Below are positions 1 to 8,882 of a DNA stretch of 34,558 bases, in pieces. Each line of letters begins with the position of its first letter. Within the stretch, counting starts at the first letter, position 1. The notes beneath the pieces are model-generated. The model made no database searches. It was not told where the DNA came from and saw nothing but the letters and a program-made list of their open reading frames with translations. The stretch comes from Minisyncoccota bacterium (lineage in GTDB: Bacteria; Patescibacteriota; Minisyncoccia; Phycocordibacterales; JAGLOS01), in the NCBI GenBank assembly GCA_023137615.1, contig JAGLOS010000006.1, positions 1 through 34,558 of the forward strand, read 5' to 3'. A program made the position numbers and the translations under genes.

Positions 1-618
1 CTTTTCTATTTACTTCTTGTCGCGCTTTTTATATCTCTAAAATATCTTTTACCTCAAATACGCGATCATCTTTCTTGGATCCACAAACGCCAAAAAGATG
101 CTTATGAACACGAGCTCCGACTTGTATTTGTTATCCTTATCGGGACAGTACTGCTTTTTGAGCTTATCGGTCTCGAAGCGATCATCGCAGGATTCTTTAC
201 CGGTATCACTCTCTCCACATCGATCAAAAGCGAAGCCTTAAAAAATAAACTTCATGCCATAAGTTATGGTTTCTTTATTCCCATCTTTTTTGTCACGATC
301 GGGACAAAAACCGACCTTATGCCTATCTTCAATGACGGCACGATACTTGTCCTTACTATTACCATAATAACCGTTTCCCTTTTTGCAAAATTCATAACAG
401 GATGGGTCGGAGGAAAATTAAGTAATTTTTCTCAAAAGGAAAGCGTTTTTATCGGTGTCGCGACAACGCCACACCTGTCAACAGCCCTTGCGGTTGCATT
501 TACAGGGCATGCCTTTGATCTTGTAGACGACCGCATGTTTGCCTTGATGATAGCACTCACTCTTGTCTCAACCCTTATAGGACCACTTCTTATAAATTAT
601 GCAGCAAAAAAACTATAA
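1..618 (+). CDS. Cation:proton antiporter, C-terminal part (5' end cut by window)
   Basis: The reading frame is open from the first base, well upstream of the ATG used in the ORF track, so this is the C-terminal ~205 residues of a longer membrane protein. It has several hydrophobic segments separated by short polar loops. The core GLEAIIAGFFTGITLS and the later TTPHLSTALAVAFTGHAFD match the Na+/H+ exchanger domain of the CPA2/KefB-type family. The protein probably exchanges Na+ or K+ for protons across the cytoplasmic membrane. No C-terminal TrkA-N or TrkA-C domain follows; it ends straight after the last membrane helix. The stop codon lies inside the terminator stem. Family is fairly sure, ion specificity unknown. 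Confidence 0.85.
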   Translation, partial: LFYLLLVALFISLKYLLPQIRDHLSWIHKRQKDAYEHELRLVFVILIGTVLLFELIGLEAIIAGFFTGITLSTSIKSEALKNKLHAISYGFFIPIFFVTIGTKTDLMPIFNDGTILVLTITIITVSLFAKFITGWVGGKLSNFSQKESVFIGVATTPHLSTALAVAFTGHAFDLVDDRMFALMIALTLVSTLIGPLLINYAAKKL

Positions 619-641
619 GATCCTTGTCTTATAGTTTTTTT
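607..641 (+). terminator. Intrinsic terminator of the antiporter gene
   Basis: Inverted repeat AAAAACTATAAGA / TCTTATAGTTTTT with a 6-nt loop, running into a T tract. The TAA stop of the antiporter is part of the left arm. Confidence 0.85.
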
Positions 642-680
642 GCGATCTTGAGTAAAATTTTGAAGATCAACTCAATACCC

Positions 681-2915
681 CTAAGAAAGTTTATCCCTCA
701 CTTCGGTTTCAACCTTTAAAAGTGTGTCATAGTGTTCATTGGACATACAGATCTTCTCTTGTACTTTTCCCAACATCTTTTCCGCTTCCCATCTTTTTTG
801 TTCGGCAACACGTTGACGTTTTTCTATTTCTTGCCTTGATTCTTCAAACACACGCCTTTCTGAAAGTGCCTCCGCAGCTTCCACCCTCTTTTCTTTTTCT
901 TGTTTTTCTTTGATCAAATCTTTTTCCTCTTCTTCAAGTATTGATCGCAGATAATCTAAACGTCTCTTTTCCTCAAGAAGAACTACTTGTATATCCTCAA
1001 CTTCTTGTTTCTTGGTTTCGATCTCACCAAGATGTATTTTAAACTTCTTTTCTTTTTTTTCTTCGGTAAGTATCTCTATTCGTCTTACGATCTCTTGTAA
1101 TGATGCCTCTGCACGGGAAAGTGCTTCATCCTTTTCTTTGATAGAGAGTTCTGTCTTTTCATACATTTCCCCAACCTCCCATTTTTCTTTCTCTACTGTT
1201 GCACGCTTGTCTTCCTGTGCCCATCTTTTTTGCTCAATATCGTGTCGTTTGTCAGAAGTTTCAGCCCCGGACTCTTTGATCTCGATCTCTTTGATGTTTT
1301 TTGCAATAACAGATTCTTTCTCGGTTAATTTTTCCAGACGCCTTTTTGCTTCCGTTTTTTGATCCTCAAATTCTTTCTTTTCGCCGGAAACCCTCCTTTT
1401 CTTTGTTGAAATACTCTCTTGTTGTGCGTTGAATGTTTTTATTTCTGACTCAATACGTACCACATCGGTTTTGAGAGTATCCAATTGTTCTGCGGAAATA
1501 TGTATAAGCGGTTTAGGCGGCTCAGGTGGCTCAATCTCTTTCTCAATCGCTTTTTTTATAACAATATCCTCCTTTGCCTCTCCTCCCTTTTTCTTCTTCT
1601 TTTTTACCTCTATATCATTAAACTTCGGTATGTTCGACGGACTTTCCTCTTTTTTAACTTCTTCCTTTACTTTTTTTGGTTCTTCATTTTTTATGATCTT
1701 CTCTATCGTCTGCTGCAGATCATTTCTTACCGCTTCTTTTTTAAGATCTATTTTATCGCCAGCGTCGTCTTTTACCTCTTCTTTTTTCTGATCTTTATCA
1801 TCTTTTATATTTTGCACATTGTTTTCTTTCGCACCTTCCCCGCTCTCTCCACCATACATCGCCTTATCAAAGACATCTTGTGTTGCAACGATCTTTTTTG
1901 AATCTCCTTGTATATATACATTTCCTTTCTTTGCGCTCTCTTTTCCGGTGGCAATCTTTAATAACTCCGTCTCTTTCTCTTTTTTTTCAGAGACAGCTAT
2001 ATCAGACAACGTATTTTTTTGCTCTTGTGTTTTTCGCTCCGCTTCTTTTGGTCGGACCGCGGTAATTTTTGGTTTTGGAGGTTTTGGTGGCTTTGGAAAG
2101 ACAAGATCTTTTTCTTTATCTGTCTTTTCTTTTTTCTCTATCTTTTTTAATACAGCAAAGGATTTATCATCACTTTTCTTTTGCGACAAAAGGACAGTGT
2201 CTTGCGTCACATCTTTTTTGTACGGTGGATATGGCGCTTTGGGGATTATCTTTTTTGTTTCCTTTTTTTCATGCAGGTCAGAGACAACGGATCGTTTTTT
2301 TACTTCAATAATATCAGATCGTTTCTCCTCTTCTTTCTTCGGAGCAACCGCCTGAGCATCTGTGGATCGTTTTTTTTCTTCTTTTTGTTTTTTGGGTTTC
2401 CCTTTAAATGATAAGTGCATCTTTTCCGGCGGCTTTGTAAAAACAAGCTCTTTTTTTGGTATATCTTTTTTTTCAACCTTTTTGCCACTCTCCACTTTTT
2501 TTATCGGGACAGGAGGAACAGTTATATTCTCTTTCTTTTGTGGAATAGGGGTCTTTTTTTGATCTTTTTCTTTGTCTGCTTCTTTGCTGTTTTTTATTTC
2601 CTTGCTTAGACGTGCAGCTTCTTCCGCATTCTTTTCTTTCTGCTTCGCTTTATCGACATCGCGGCTAAAACTCCTCATTATTACAGGAATGGTTTTTTCA
2701 CCACTTGCTATCATTCCTGTTTTGGCAAGACCCTTGCCTTGCGATGCCGGAAGGATAATATCAGGGTCATTAAAATTCACCTGCTTCTTTACAGATGTGT
2801 TAAGGAGATCCCCACTGGATTGAGGTTTACTTTTTTGCTCTGTTATGTCATTTGGATCCATTGTGTCTTCTACATGATCATTAAGTATATTCATTGTATC
2901 ATGAGCAAATAGCAT
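681..2915 (-). CDS. Lys/Glu-rich coiled-coil protein, unknown function
   Basis: I do not recognise this 744-aa protein. Residues ~1-90 are mixed. Residues ~90-460 are dominated by K, E and D, with repeated proline-rich stretches (LVFTKPPEK, LVFPKPPKPPKPK, EPPEPPKPLIHIS). From ~470 to the end it is a continuous predicted coiled coil, with a repeated KRWxxE pattern (IEQKRWAQE, VEKEKWEVG, AEQKRWEAE). No signal peptide or membrane helix is visible, so it is probably cytoplasmic and elongated, perhaps a scaffold or cytoskeletal protein; that is inference. Three in-frame ATGs (2915, 2894, 2861) are possible starts and none has an SD. The opposite-strand ORFs here are shadows of the biased composition. 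The coding call is firm, the function unknown. Confidence 0.75.
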   Translation of the reverse strand: MLFAHDTMNILNDHVEDTMDPNDITEQKSKPQSSGDLLNTSVKKQVNFNDPDIILPASQGKGLAKTGMIASGEKTIPVIMRSFSRDVDKAKQKEKNAEEAARLSKEIKNSKEADKEKDQKKTPIPQKKENITVPPVPIKKVESGKKVEKKDIPKKELVFTKPPEKMHLSFKGKPKKQKEEKKRSTDAQAVAPKKEEEKRSDIIEVKKRSVVSDLHEKKETKKIIPKAPYPPYKKDVTQDTVLLSQKKSDDKSFAVLKKIEKKEKTDKEKDLVFPKPPKPPKPKITAVRPKEAERKTQEQKNTLSDIAVSEKKEKETELLKIATGKESAKKGNVYIQGDSKKIVATQDVFDKAMYGGESGEGAKENNVQNIKDDKDQKKEEVKDDAGDKIDLKKEAVRNDLQQTIEKIIKNEEPKKVKEEVKKEESPSNIPKFNDIEVKKKKKKGGEAKEDIVIKKAIEKEIEPPEPPKPLIHISAEQLDTLKTDVVRIESEIKTFNAQQESISTKKRRVSGEKKEFEDQKTEAKRRLEKLTEKESVIAKNIKEIEIKESGAETSDKRHDIEQKRWAQEDKRATVEKEKWEVGEMYEKTELSIKEKDEALSRAEASLQEIVRRIEILTEEKKEKKFKIHLGEIETKKQEVEDIQVVLLEEKRRLDYLRSILEEEEKDLIKEKQEKEKRVEAAEALSERRVFEESRQEIEKRQRVAEQKRWEAEKMLGKVQEKICMSNEHYDTLLKVETEVRDKLS

Positions 2916-2945
2916 GTGCCATGTGAGTAATTATTAAAAAACTGG

Positions 2946-2954
2946 TATACTATA
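2946..2954. promoter_or_regulatory. Overlapping divergent -10 boxes
   Basis: TATACT on the plus strand (2946-2951) and TATAGT on the minus strand (2949-2954) share bases between the divergent coiled-coil and ABM genes. I see no good -35 box for either direction, so this is a weak call. Confidence 0.4.
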
Positions 2955-2969
2955 AAACATAGAAAAAAC

Positions 2970-3371
2970 ATGAAACGTCTTATCGTGACATATAGCGTTC
3001 ATCCTGATAAACGCCAAGATTTTATAGAAGCATCAGAGAAATTTGTCTCTCAAATAGAAGAGCTGGAATCCGGCATGCTTGAATGTACCACATGCCAAGG
3101 TTGTGATGAAAATTCATTTGTGCATTATCTTTCTTTCAAAGACGATGGTGCCCGGAAAGCCCATGAAAAAGCCCACCATACACAAATTTTCATGACCCTT
3201 ATCAAGAATTTTTGCATGGGAGAAATTACACACATTCCACTTGCGGACAAAGGAGTACCAACAGGCATTACACCAAGTTCACCCGATGAAGAATACCGAC
3301 AGCAACGAGAAGTAGATCTGCATAAAAATCAAGAGGATATTGATAGAATAAAAGGATCGGAAAGTTTATAA
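2970..3371 (+). CDS. ABM-domain protein (putative quinol monooxygenase-like)
   Basis: The 133-aa product begins MKRLIVTYSVHPDKRQDFIE, typical of the antibiotic biosynthesis monooxygenase (ABM) dimeric alpha/beta-barrel fold: a first beta strand, a helix, then a strand with SFVHYLSFKD and a His-rich helix (KAHEKAHHTQIF). Relatives include YgiN-like quinol monooxygenases and many proteins of unproven activity. Residues ~100-133 form a charged tail beyond the usual ~95-residue domain. Two cysteines (TTCQGC) are close together, which is unusual for the family and could be redox active; this is speculation. A -10 box (TATACT) lies ~20 bases before the ATG and there is no SD. The gene stands alone. 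Fold is likely, substrate unknown. Confidence 0.65.
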   Translation: MKRLIVTYSVHPDKRQDFIEASEKFVSQIEELESGMLECTTCQGCDENSFVHYLSFKDDGARKAHEKAHHTQIFMTLIKNFCMGEITHIPLADKGVPTGITPSSPDEEYRQQREVDLHKNQEDIDRIKGSESL

Positions 3372-3433
3372 ACTGCAATCAATAGCTAATATCGCAAAAT
3401 ACTCATTATAAATTATTAATTAAAATTATTATT

Positions 3434-4222
3434 ATGAATGAAATATATCACAAAAAACCCTTTTTTGTTGGAACAGCGATGATCGTAGCTCTTTTTTCTT
3501 TTTCGTATGCAATAATTTCTTTTGTACACTCATACGATGCACAGATCCAACCCTCTTCTTTCCGAAGCTTCAATGTCTCCGCAGAAGGAAGCGTAGTTGC
3601 AGTACCTGACGTCGCGCAATTTAGTTTTACTGTTATATCAGAGGGAGGAACAGACCTCTCTTTACTGCAAGCAGACAATGCAAAAAAAATAGAAGCTGTT
3701 ACGGACTTTGTTAAAAAAGAAGGTGTCGACGATAAAGACATTAAGACAACTGCGTACTCTGTCTCTCCACGTTACACCATTTGTTATCCATACAAAGAGC
3801 CGAGCGGAGTATGTCCACCAAGAGAGATCGTCGGATATACAGTACGTCAATCAACCCAAGTTAAGATTCGCGATTTTGACACGATCGGAGATATCTTGGG
3901 TGGAGTCGTAACAAAAGGAGCAAACTCTGTATCGCAACTATCTTTCAACATAGACGATGAAACAATATTACAAGCGGAAGCTCGTGAAGAAGCAATAAAA
4001 AAAGCGGACCAAAAAGCAAAAGAGATCGCAAAGGCCGGAGGTTTTCGTGTTGGGAAAGTTCTCGGTATTAGTGAAGGATATGTTTCTCCATATCGTACAA
4101 AATACGATTACACGTATGGAATGTCCGCAGAATTTGCCGAGAGTGATAGTTTTGCACCCACAATAGAAGCCGGTTCCCAAGAGGTTTCCGTTACTGTTAC
4201 CCTTGTGTACGAAATAAAATGA
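3434..4222 (+). CDS. SIMPL (DUF541) domain protein, membrane anchored
   Basis: The 262-aa product has an N-terminal membrane segment (residues ~10-30, FFVGTAMIVALFSFSYAIIS) with no obvious cleavage site, followed by an extracytoplasmic SIMPL domain. The domain opens with FNVSAEGSVVAVPDVAQFSF, the family's hallmark start, and continues through the usual ..ADNAKKIEAV.. helix and the REEAIKKADQKAKEIAKAGG helix near residue ~190. Relatives include YggE, linked to oxidative stress in E. coli, and BP26, which forms ring-shaped oligomers. What it does here is unknown. It is flanked by terminators, so it is probably transcribed alone. Confidence 0.85.
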   Translation: MNEIYHKKPFFVGTAMIVALFSFSYAIISFVHSYDAQIQPSSFRSFNVSAEGSVVAVPDVAQFSFTVISEGGTDLSLLQADNAKKIEAVTDFVKKEGVDDKDIKTTAYSVSPRYTICYPYKEPSGVCPPREIVGYTVRQSTQVKIRDFDTIGDILGGVVTKGANSVSQLSFNIDDETILQAEAREEAIKKADQKAKEIAKAGGFRVGKVLGISEGYVSPYRTKYDYTYGMSAEFAESDSFAPTIEAGSQEVSVTVTLVYEIK

Positions 4223-4238
4223 TCTTTTATCATTTTTT
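4216..4238 (+). terminator. Intrinsic terminator after the SIMPL gene
   Basis: AAAATGAT / ATCATTTT stem (8 bp, AT-rich) with a CTTTT loop, followed by a six-T tract. As at 607-641, it overlaps the stop codon. Confidence 0.65.
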
Positions 4239-4282
4239 AAATTCAAAACAGCGCCATTTTATATGGCGCTGTTTTGAATTTA
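4238..4282. repeat. Perfect 19-bp inverted repeat between convergent genes
   Basis: The arms contain TTCAAAACAGCGCCA / TGGCGCTGTTTTGAA around a 7-nt loop. It lies between the SIMPL gene (+) and the ABC permease gene (-). It has no strong T tract on either side. A bidirectional terminator or mRNA 3'-end stabiliser is the simplest reading. Confidence 0.7.
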
Positions 4283-4391
4283 CTTTACAAAAATTGAACT
4301 TACCTATCATATCTGTAATAATTGTATGATGTCCACGCAACAAATACACAAACTTAAGTTTCTTCAACTTTATAACTTTTGACTTGTTACA

Positions 4392-5636
4392 TCATTCCCA
4401 TCGAAGCGCTTCAATAGGGCTCTTTTGGGATGCTTTTCGTGCCGGATAAAGCCCAAAAACAAGTCCTACTGCGGAAGAGACTACAACTCCCAGCAATGCA
4501 GCTGAAAACGGGAACGAGAAGCTCCAGGAGTCATTCAACGCATATGACAAACCAAACGAAGATACCACTGCCAAAAAGACCCCTACTGTAATACCAACCA
4601 CCCCTCCGGCAAATGTCAGCATGATCGACTCGAGAAGAAACTGAAATAAAATATCTTTATTTGTCGCACCTATTGCTTTGCGTAGTCCGATCTCTTTTGT
4701 TCGCTCAGTCACAGACACAAGCATAATATTCATAACGCCAATACCACCGACCACAAGAGAGATGGCAACAACAGATGACAAAAATAAAGTAAGTACACTC
4801 AAAATGATACCGATCTGATCAACCACCCCTTGTTGTGTCTCAACAAAAAAATCATCATCTTCGGGGTCATCAATATTATGTCTCTCACGTATTGTTGCTT
4901 CAATATCAAAAACCGCACGATCAATATTTTCGGAATCATTTACACGCATCATAACCTCATGATAATAATCAATACCCAAAAGATATGTCTGCGCAGTCGA
5001 GTATGGCATCAGAACGAGGTCGTCGATATTAAAGAACATAACTTGTCCGTATTGAGGGAACACGCCAACCACTCTAAAATTATGATCCCTGATCTTTATA
5101 TTTCTACCAAGTGCTCTTTCTCCTTCAAATAATTCTTCTTCTACTTTCGAACCGATGACCACAACACGCGCTTTTTGGTTGATCTCATCTTCACCAAACA
5201 AGACACCTTGTTCCGGATAGACATTAAACATGTCAGCCATAAATTCCGCCGACCACCCAAACATTGTCGGCGTATGCACCTCACGTCCATATGACACGTT
5301 TCCGGTTACCACAACCGCAGGAGCTGCGGAGATCAGATCCGGCACATTTCCTTTTTTAAACAAGGCCTCAACATCCTTTTCTTTTATTGAATCGGCAAAA
5401 AGTGTCCCTGAAATATCAGAAAATCCGGTTGGTTGTTTCCCGGGACGCAATACCACCATGTCCGCTCCCATACCTTCGACTTGAGTCAGAATAAGCTGTT
5501 CAGCGCCTTTTCCGATCGAAACTATCAATATGATAGACGCGATACCGATAACGATCCCAAGGATCGTAAGAAATGATCGCGCTTTGTTTGTCCGTATTCC
5601 ATCGTATGCTGTTCTGACACCGTATTTAATATTCAT
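4392..5636 (-). CDS. MacB-like ABC transporter permease (FtsX fold)
   Basis: The 414-aa product begins with an N-terminal membrane helix (ARSFLTILGIVIGIASIILI) and has a large extracytoplasmic MacB_PCD domain (~50-270). Three helices form the FtsX domain (~280-405), with the typical VGGIGVMNIMLVSVTERTKE and the C-terminal end SPIEALRWE. This is the MacB/LolCE-type mechanotransmission permease; the ATPase is a separate gene upstream. Ending on TGA exactly where the family ends shows that UGA is a stop here. It is the third gene of the adaptor-ATPase-permease operon. In a single-membrane cell it probably exports peptides or lipids or handles envelope stress; the substrate is unknown. Confidence 0.92.
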   Translation of the reverse strand: MNIKYGVRTAYDGIRTNKARSFLTILGIVIGIASIILIVSIGKGAEQLILTQVEGMGADMVVLRPGKQPTGFSDISGTLFADSIKEKDVEALFKKGNVPDLISAAPAVVVTGNVSYGREVHTPTMFGWSAEFMADMFNVYPEQGVLFGEDEINQKARVVVIGSKVEEELFEGERALGRNIKIRDHNFRVVGVFPQYGQVMFFNIDDLVLMPYSTAQTYLLGIDYYHEVMMRVNDSENIDRAVFDIEATIRERHNIDDPEDDDFFVETQQGVVDQIGIILSVLTLFLSSVVAISLVVGGIGVMNIMLVSVTERTKEIGLRKAIGATNKDILFQFLLESIMLTFAGGVVGITVGVFLAVVSSFGLSYALNDSWSFSFPFSAALLGVVVSSAVGLVFGLYPARKASQKSPIEALRWE

Positions 5637-5665
5637 GACGATTTATATTTAGGCATATCCTTGTC

Positions 5666-6385
5666 TTATTTTTTGAATTCTTTATGTGCATAACGTTGTT
5701 TTTCAACCTTTTTGTCACTCTCCACTTTTCCATCTTTTACATAAATAACTCTTTTGGCATGTTCTGCGGTGTATGTCTCGTGAGTAATAAGTATTACTGT
5801 CCTCTTTTCTTTTTTATTAAGATCTTGAATGATCTCCATAACATCTCTCCCTGTTTTTGAGTCGAGATTGCCGGTCGGCTCGTCTGCAAAAATGATATCG
5901 GGATCGTTCACCAATGCTCTGGCAATTGCCACGCGTTGCTTTTCGCCACCGGAGAGTTGCGCTGGAGTATGATCAATACGATGGGTCAAACCCATCGCCT
6001 CAATCCTGCTTCTTGCAAGGGTATCCCACATATCTTCTTTTATACCGGAATATAAAAGAGGTAATTTCACATTTTCCAACACACTTGCCCGTGCCAACAA
6101 ATTAAACTGCTGAAACACGAAACCCATCTTTTTATTTCTTACATGTGCAAGTTCATCTTGTGTAAAATCATCTATTGTCTTTCCATCAAGACGATATTCT
6201 CCTTTTGTGTGTCGATCTAAAAAGCCCAATACATGGAGCAATGTAGATTTACCGGAACCACTCGGTCCCATGATCGCGACAAATTCCCCTTCTTCGATGG
6301 AAAATGTCGCATCAACAAGAGCGTAGGTTGGATTGTCTTCCGTCCCATATATTTTTGCAACATGTTTTGCCTCAATGAGTACCAT
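5666..6385 (-). CDS. ABC transporter ATP-binding protein (MacB/LolD type)
   Basis: The ORF track begins at 6457, but the family start [14 protein letters not shown] corresponds to the ATG at 6385, four bases after the adaptor gene's TAA; the upstream extension only overlaps that gene. The product is 239 aa. It has Walker [11 protein letters not shown]-loop VFQQFNLL, signature [15 protein letters not shown], Walker [13 protein letters not shown] and H-loop LITHE. The GNLDS string is typical of the LolD/MacB/FtsE class. A Lys-rich tail of ~20 residues follows the H-loop domain. It powers the permease encoded next. Confidence 0.93.
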   Translation of the reverse strand: MVLIEAKHVAKIYGTEDNPTYALVDATFSIEEGEFVAIMGPSGSGKSTLLHVLGFLDRHTKGEYRLDGKTIDDFTQDELAHVRNKKMGFVFQQFNLLARASVLENVKLPLLYSGIKEDMWDTLARSRIEAMGLTHRIDHTPAQLSGGEKQRVAIARALVNDPDIIFADEPTGNLDSKTGRDVMEIIQDLNKKEKRTVILITHETYTAEHAKRVIYVKDGKVESDKKVEKQRYAHKEFKK

Positions 6386-6389
6386 ATCA

Positions 6390-8069
6390 TTATTTACGAA
6401 CAAAGGTAATGACCTCTTCTCCTTCAGAAAGACCCTCAAGGATCTCTGTTCGACCATCGGAGCTCCTCAGCCCTGTCACCACAGGAACCATAATAACTTT
6501 TCCATTTTCAAACATTCGTACATATTTCTGTGAGTCTTCTGTTATGATCGCGCGTGTCGGTACTGCGACAACATCTTTTCTCTCGTCAGTCAAAATAGAA
6601 GAATCTGCTGTCATACCGGATTTGATACGCTCATCTTCTCCGTCAGAGAACACGACCGTCACCCTATAGGTCGAGACACCTTCAATAACCGTTTCAGCCG
6701 GATCGATCGAAGCTACCGTTGCTACAAAAATATCCTCGTTAGTGTAAGCATCCAATGTGATCTCGACAACGTCCCCTATAGAGACTTTTGAAATATCTAC
6801 TTCAGGAATAAATATTTCAACTTCGTACGAATTCTTAGAAATAACCGAAGCGACAATACTGCCCGCTTGGACAAAAACCCCGTTGCGAGCATCCTGCTTT
6901 GTCACTACGCCATCTATTGGAGCTCTCAATATCATTGTATATATTTGTGCCTGAATAAGATCCTGTTGTGCATACGCTGCCACGATACGAGCATTTTGTG
7001 TTGTAAGCGCCTCTTGAGTACTACCGGCTTCTTTTAGAATAAGTTCTGATTGTACTTGTCTTAATGTATTTTCAGAGGTAATGATCCCGGTTTCTGCCGC
7101 CATGATAGCACTCGTGTTCACTGCTTTTTGAACTTCAACCGCCTGCAGATTTGCAGACAAGCTTGTTATTGCTGCAGAGACAGCGGTTTTCTGTGCCACT
7201 ATATCAGCTTTCTCTGTCGTGCTGAATGTTGAAAGGATAGGTATCGCCTCAAGCACATCATACACCGATCCCAAAGCGATCTGTACGTCTGAGAGAGTAC
7301 TATCAAGATCTGCTTGCACAGCAAGATCAGACTCCACAGAAAACCCTTGAACCTCGCTATACACACCACCCGAAAGTTCGCTTACCGATTCAGCGACCCA
7401 TCCGGCAGTACCTGATACATTAAAAAGATCTTTTATTGCTTTCTCTTTTTCTGCTGCAAAATCCTGTGCGCTCACGCCCGGAAGTGTAAAACGTGTATAT
7501 TGAACATCTGAGATAGCAACAAGAGCGTTCTTACCACTACTGACGGCACCTTGAGCAGATGTCAACGCACTGTTATGTGCTGATACGATATCTGTTTGTG
7601 CCTTCTCGATAACATTCTCCAATGAGATATTTGCATTTTCAAGCGACCTCTCCGCGTTTTCAACCGCAGTTTGCGCAAGTGCCAACTCTTCAGAACGACT
7701 TCCTCTTTTTAATTCAGCAAGAGTACTCTCCTCTTGGATAATAGAGGCCTTTGCTTGTGTAAGTTGAGCTTGAAGCTCTGACGTATCAAGCGAAGCGATC
7801 CATTCCCCGGCTGATATTTCATCCCCAACAGATGCATAAACCCTTGCGACCATTCCGCCTCTTTGAAATGATAGATCCCTGTCCTCAGAGGGGCGTACTT
7901 TTCCGGTAACCTCCACCTCCTGGACAACGTCCGTCTTTTCTATCACCATTGTCTCATACATATCAGCCAAATCTTGTTCCGATCCAAAACTTATTATTAC
8001 AATAACAATAAGAATCATGGCGGCAGAATAGATAAAAATGTGTTTTTTAATTTTTTGTATTATTTTCAT
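6390..8069 (-). CDS. HlyD/MacA-type periplasmic-adaptor-like protein
   Basis: The 559-aa product has an N-terminal membrane anchor (~10-28, IFIYSAAMILIVIVIISFG). It continues with a lipoyl-like half (VARVYASVGDEISAGEWIASL), a very long helical hairpin region rich in Ala/Ser/Glu (~85-370), the second lipoyl half (LRAPIDGVVTKQDARNG) and beta-barrel and membrane-proximal domains (~400-555). MacA is ~370 aa, so the hairpin region is enlarged by roughly 150-200 residues. It is the first gene of the operon, with a TATAAT box just upstream. A TolC partner is not visible, as expected for a single-membrane cell, so the long hairpin may instead span the cell wall; that is inference. Confidence 0.9.
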   Translation of the reverse strand: MKIIQKIKKHIFIYSAAMILIVIVIISFGSEQDLADMYETMVIEKTDVVQEVEVTGKVRPSEDRDLSFQRGGMVARVYASVGDEISAGEWIASLDTSELQAQLTQAKASIIQEESTLAELKRGSRSEELALAQTAVENAERSLENANISLENVIEKAQTDIVSAHNSALTSAQGAVSSGKNALVAISDVQYTRFTLPGVSAQDFAAEKEKAIKDLFNVSGTAGWVAESVSELSGGVYSEVQGFSVESDLAVQADLDSTLSDVQIALGSVYDVLEAIPILSTFSTTEKADIVAQKTAVSAAITSLSANLQAVEVQKAVNTSAIMAAETGIITSENTLRQVQSELILKEAGSTQEALTTQNARIVAAYAQQDLIQAQIYTMILRAPIDGVVTKQDARNGVFVQAGSIVASVISKNSYEVEIFIPEVDISKVSIGDVVEITLDAYTNEDIFVATVASIDPAETVIEGVSTYRVTVVFSDGEDERIKSGMTADSSILTDERKDVVAVPTRAIITEDSQKYVRMFENGKVIMVPVVTGLRSSDGRTEILEGLSEGEEVITFVRK

Positions 8070-8078
8070 ATCTATTTT

Positions 8079-8084
8079 ATTATA
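8079..8084 (-). promoter_or_regulatory. -10 box of the MacAB-like operon
   Basis: TATAAT on the minus strand, ~10 bases before the adaptor ATG. No recognisable -35 box at 16 or 17 bp. The expected start of transcription would leave a leader of only a few bases. Confidence 0.45.
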
Positions 8085-8130
8085 TACTTTTTTACCGTTT
8101 TAGTATGTATACGTATTAGTATGATAAACA

Positions 8131-8721
8131 TTACTGCCTCAATAAACCAACTCTTTTAAAGATCTCTTCCAATACCTGATTTTTACCTTTCTTGGTCTTT
8201 GCCGAATACATAAAGATATTAACTCCACCTGCTTTTGCGTGTATCTTTTTTAACTGTTTTGTGATCTCTTGTTGTTTTAATTTATCCACTTTATTTGCAA
8301 TAATGTTCACTTCATGCCCATGAGAATGAAGTATTCGAAGCATTTCTTCATCGAGATCAGTAATACCAACCTGCATGTCTATTACAAGCATCACTGATTC
8401 CGGTTTTACCGTTGAATATTGTATATACCACAAAATACGTTTTGCAATTCTATCGCGATCTTTTTTAGACATCTTTGCGTATCCATAACCGGGAAAATCA
8501 ACAAAATAAAACTTGTCGTTAATACGATAAAAATTTGCTTCGCGTGTCTTTCCGGGTGTCGAACTTGACCGCACGAGACTCTTCCTGCCCAAAAGTGAAT
8601 TGATAACACTTGATTTACCCACATTTGATCGCCCCAAAAAAGCAATTTGCGGATATCCATCAGAGATCATATAATCATCTCCTGTTACCCCCTTAACAAA
8701 CTCAGCACTTGCGATATTCAT
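8131..8721 (-). CDS. engB: EngB/YsxC ribosome biogenesis GTPase
   Basis: The 196-aa product is a full-length TrmE-Era-EngA-EngB-Septin-like GTPase. It has G1 GRSNVGKSSVINSLLG, G2 TPGKTREANFY, G3 DFPGYGYAKM, G4 NKVDK and a G5-like YSAKTKKG. EngB binds GTP and is needed for late assembly of the large ribosomal subunit. Length and motif spacing are ordinary. The gene is alone on the minus strand, divergent from the DsbA-like gene. A TATAAT box ends ~11 bases before its ATG, so the mRNA leader is very short. Confidence 0.96.
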   Translation of the reverse strand: MNIASAEFVKGVTGDDYMISDGYPQIAFLGRSNVGKSSVINSLLGRKSLVRSSSTPGKTREANFYRINDKFYFVDFPGYGYAKMSKKDRDRIAKRILWYIQYSTVKPESVMLVIDMQVGITDLDEEMLRILHSHGHEVNIIANKVDKLKQQEITKQLKKIHAKAGGVNIFMYSAKTKKGKNQVLEEIFKRVGLLRQ

Positions 8722-8812
8722 AAAGTGTATTGATTATATATTATATTTACTATACTAATATATATAAGTATACAACAAATATATCCTTACTTCCTATGAA
8801 TAAAAATTCTGA

Positions 8813-8841
8813 TTGAAAAATATGGTAATATATGGTACAAA
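8813..8841 (+). promoter_or_regulatory. Promoter of the DsbA-like gene
   Basis: TTGAAA, 17-bp spacer, TACAAA preceded by TGG (an extended -10 element). Predicted leader ~35 bases. Confidence 0.5.
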
Positions 8842-8882
8842 AAAGAGATTGTAATAAATAAACTTAATCAATATCTATAATT

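Noticed and set aside
722-2823. Many overlapping ORFs opposite the 744-aa gene
   Set aside because: Phe/Ser-rich shadows created by the Lys/Glu codon bias of the minus-strand gene.
4392-4394. UGA recoded as glycine (as in some CPR lineages)
   Set aside because: The permease ends on TGA exactly at the family's C-terminus, and essential genes have no internal TGA.
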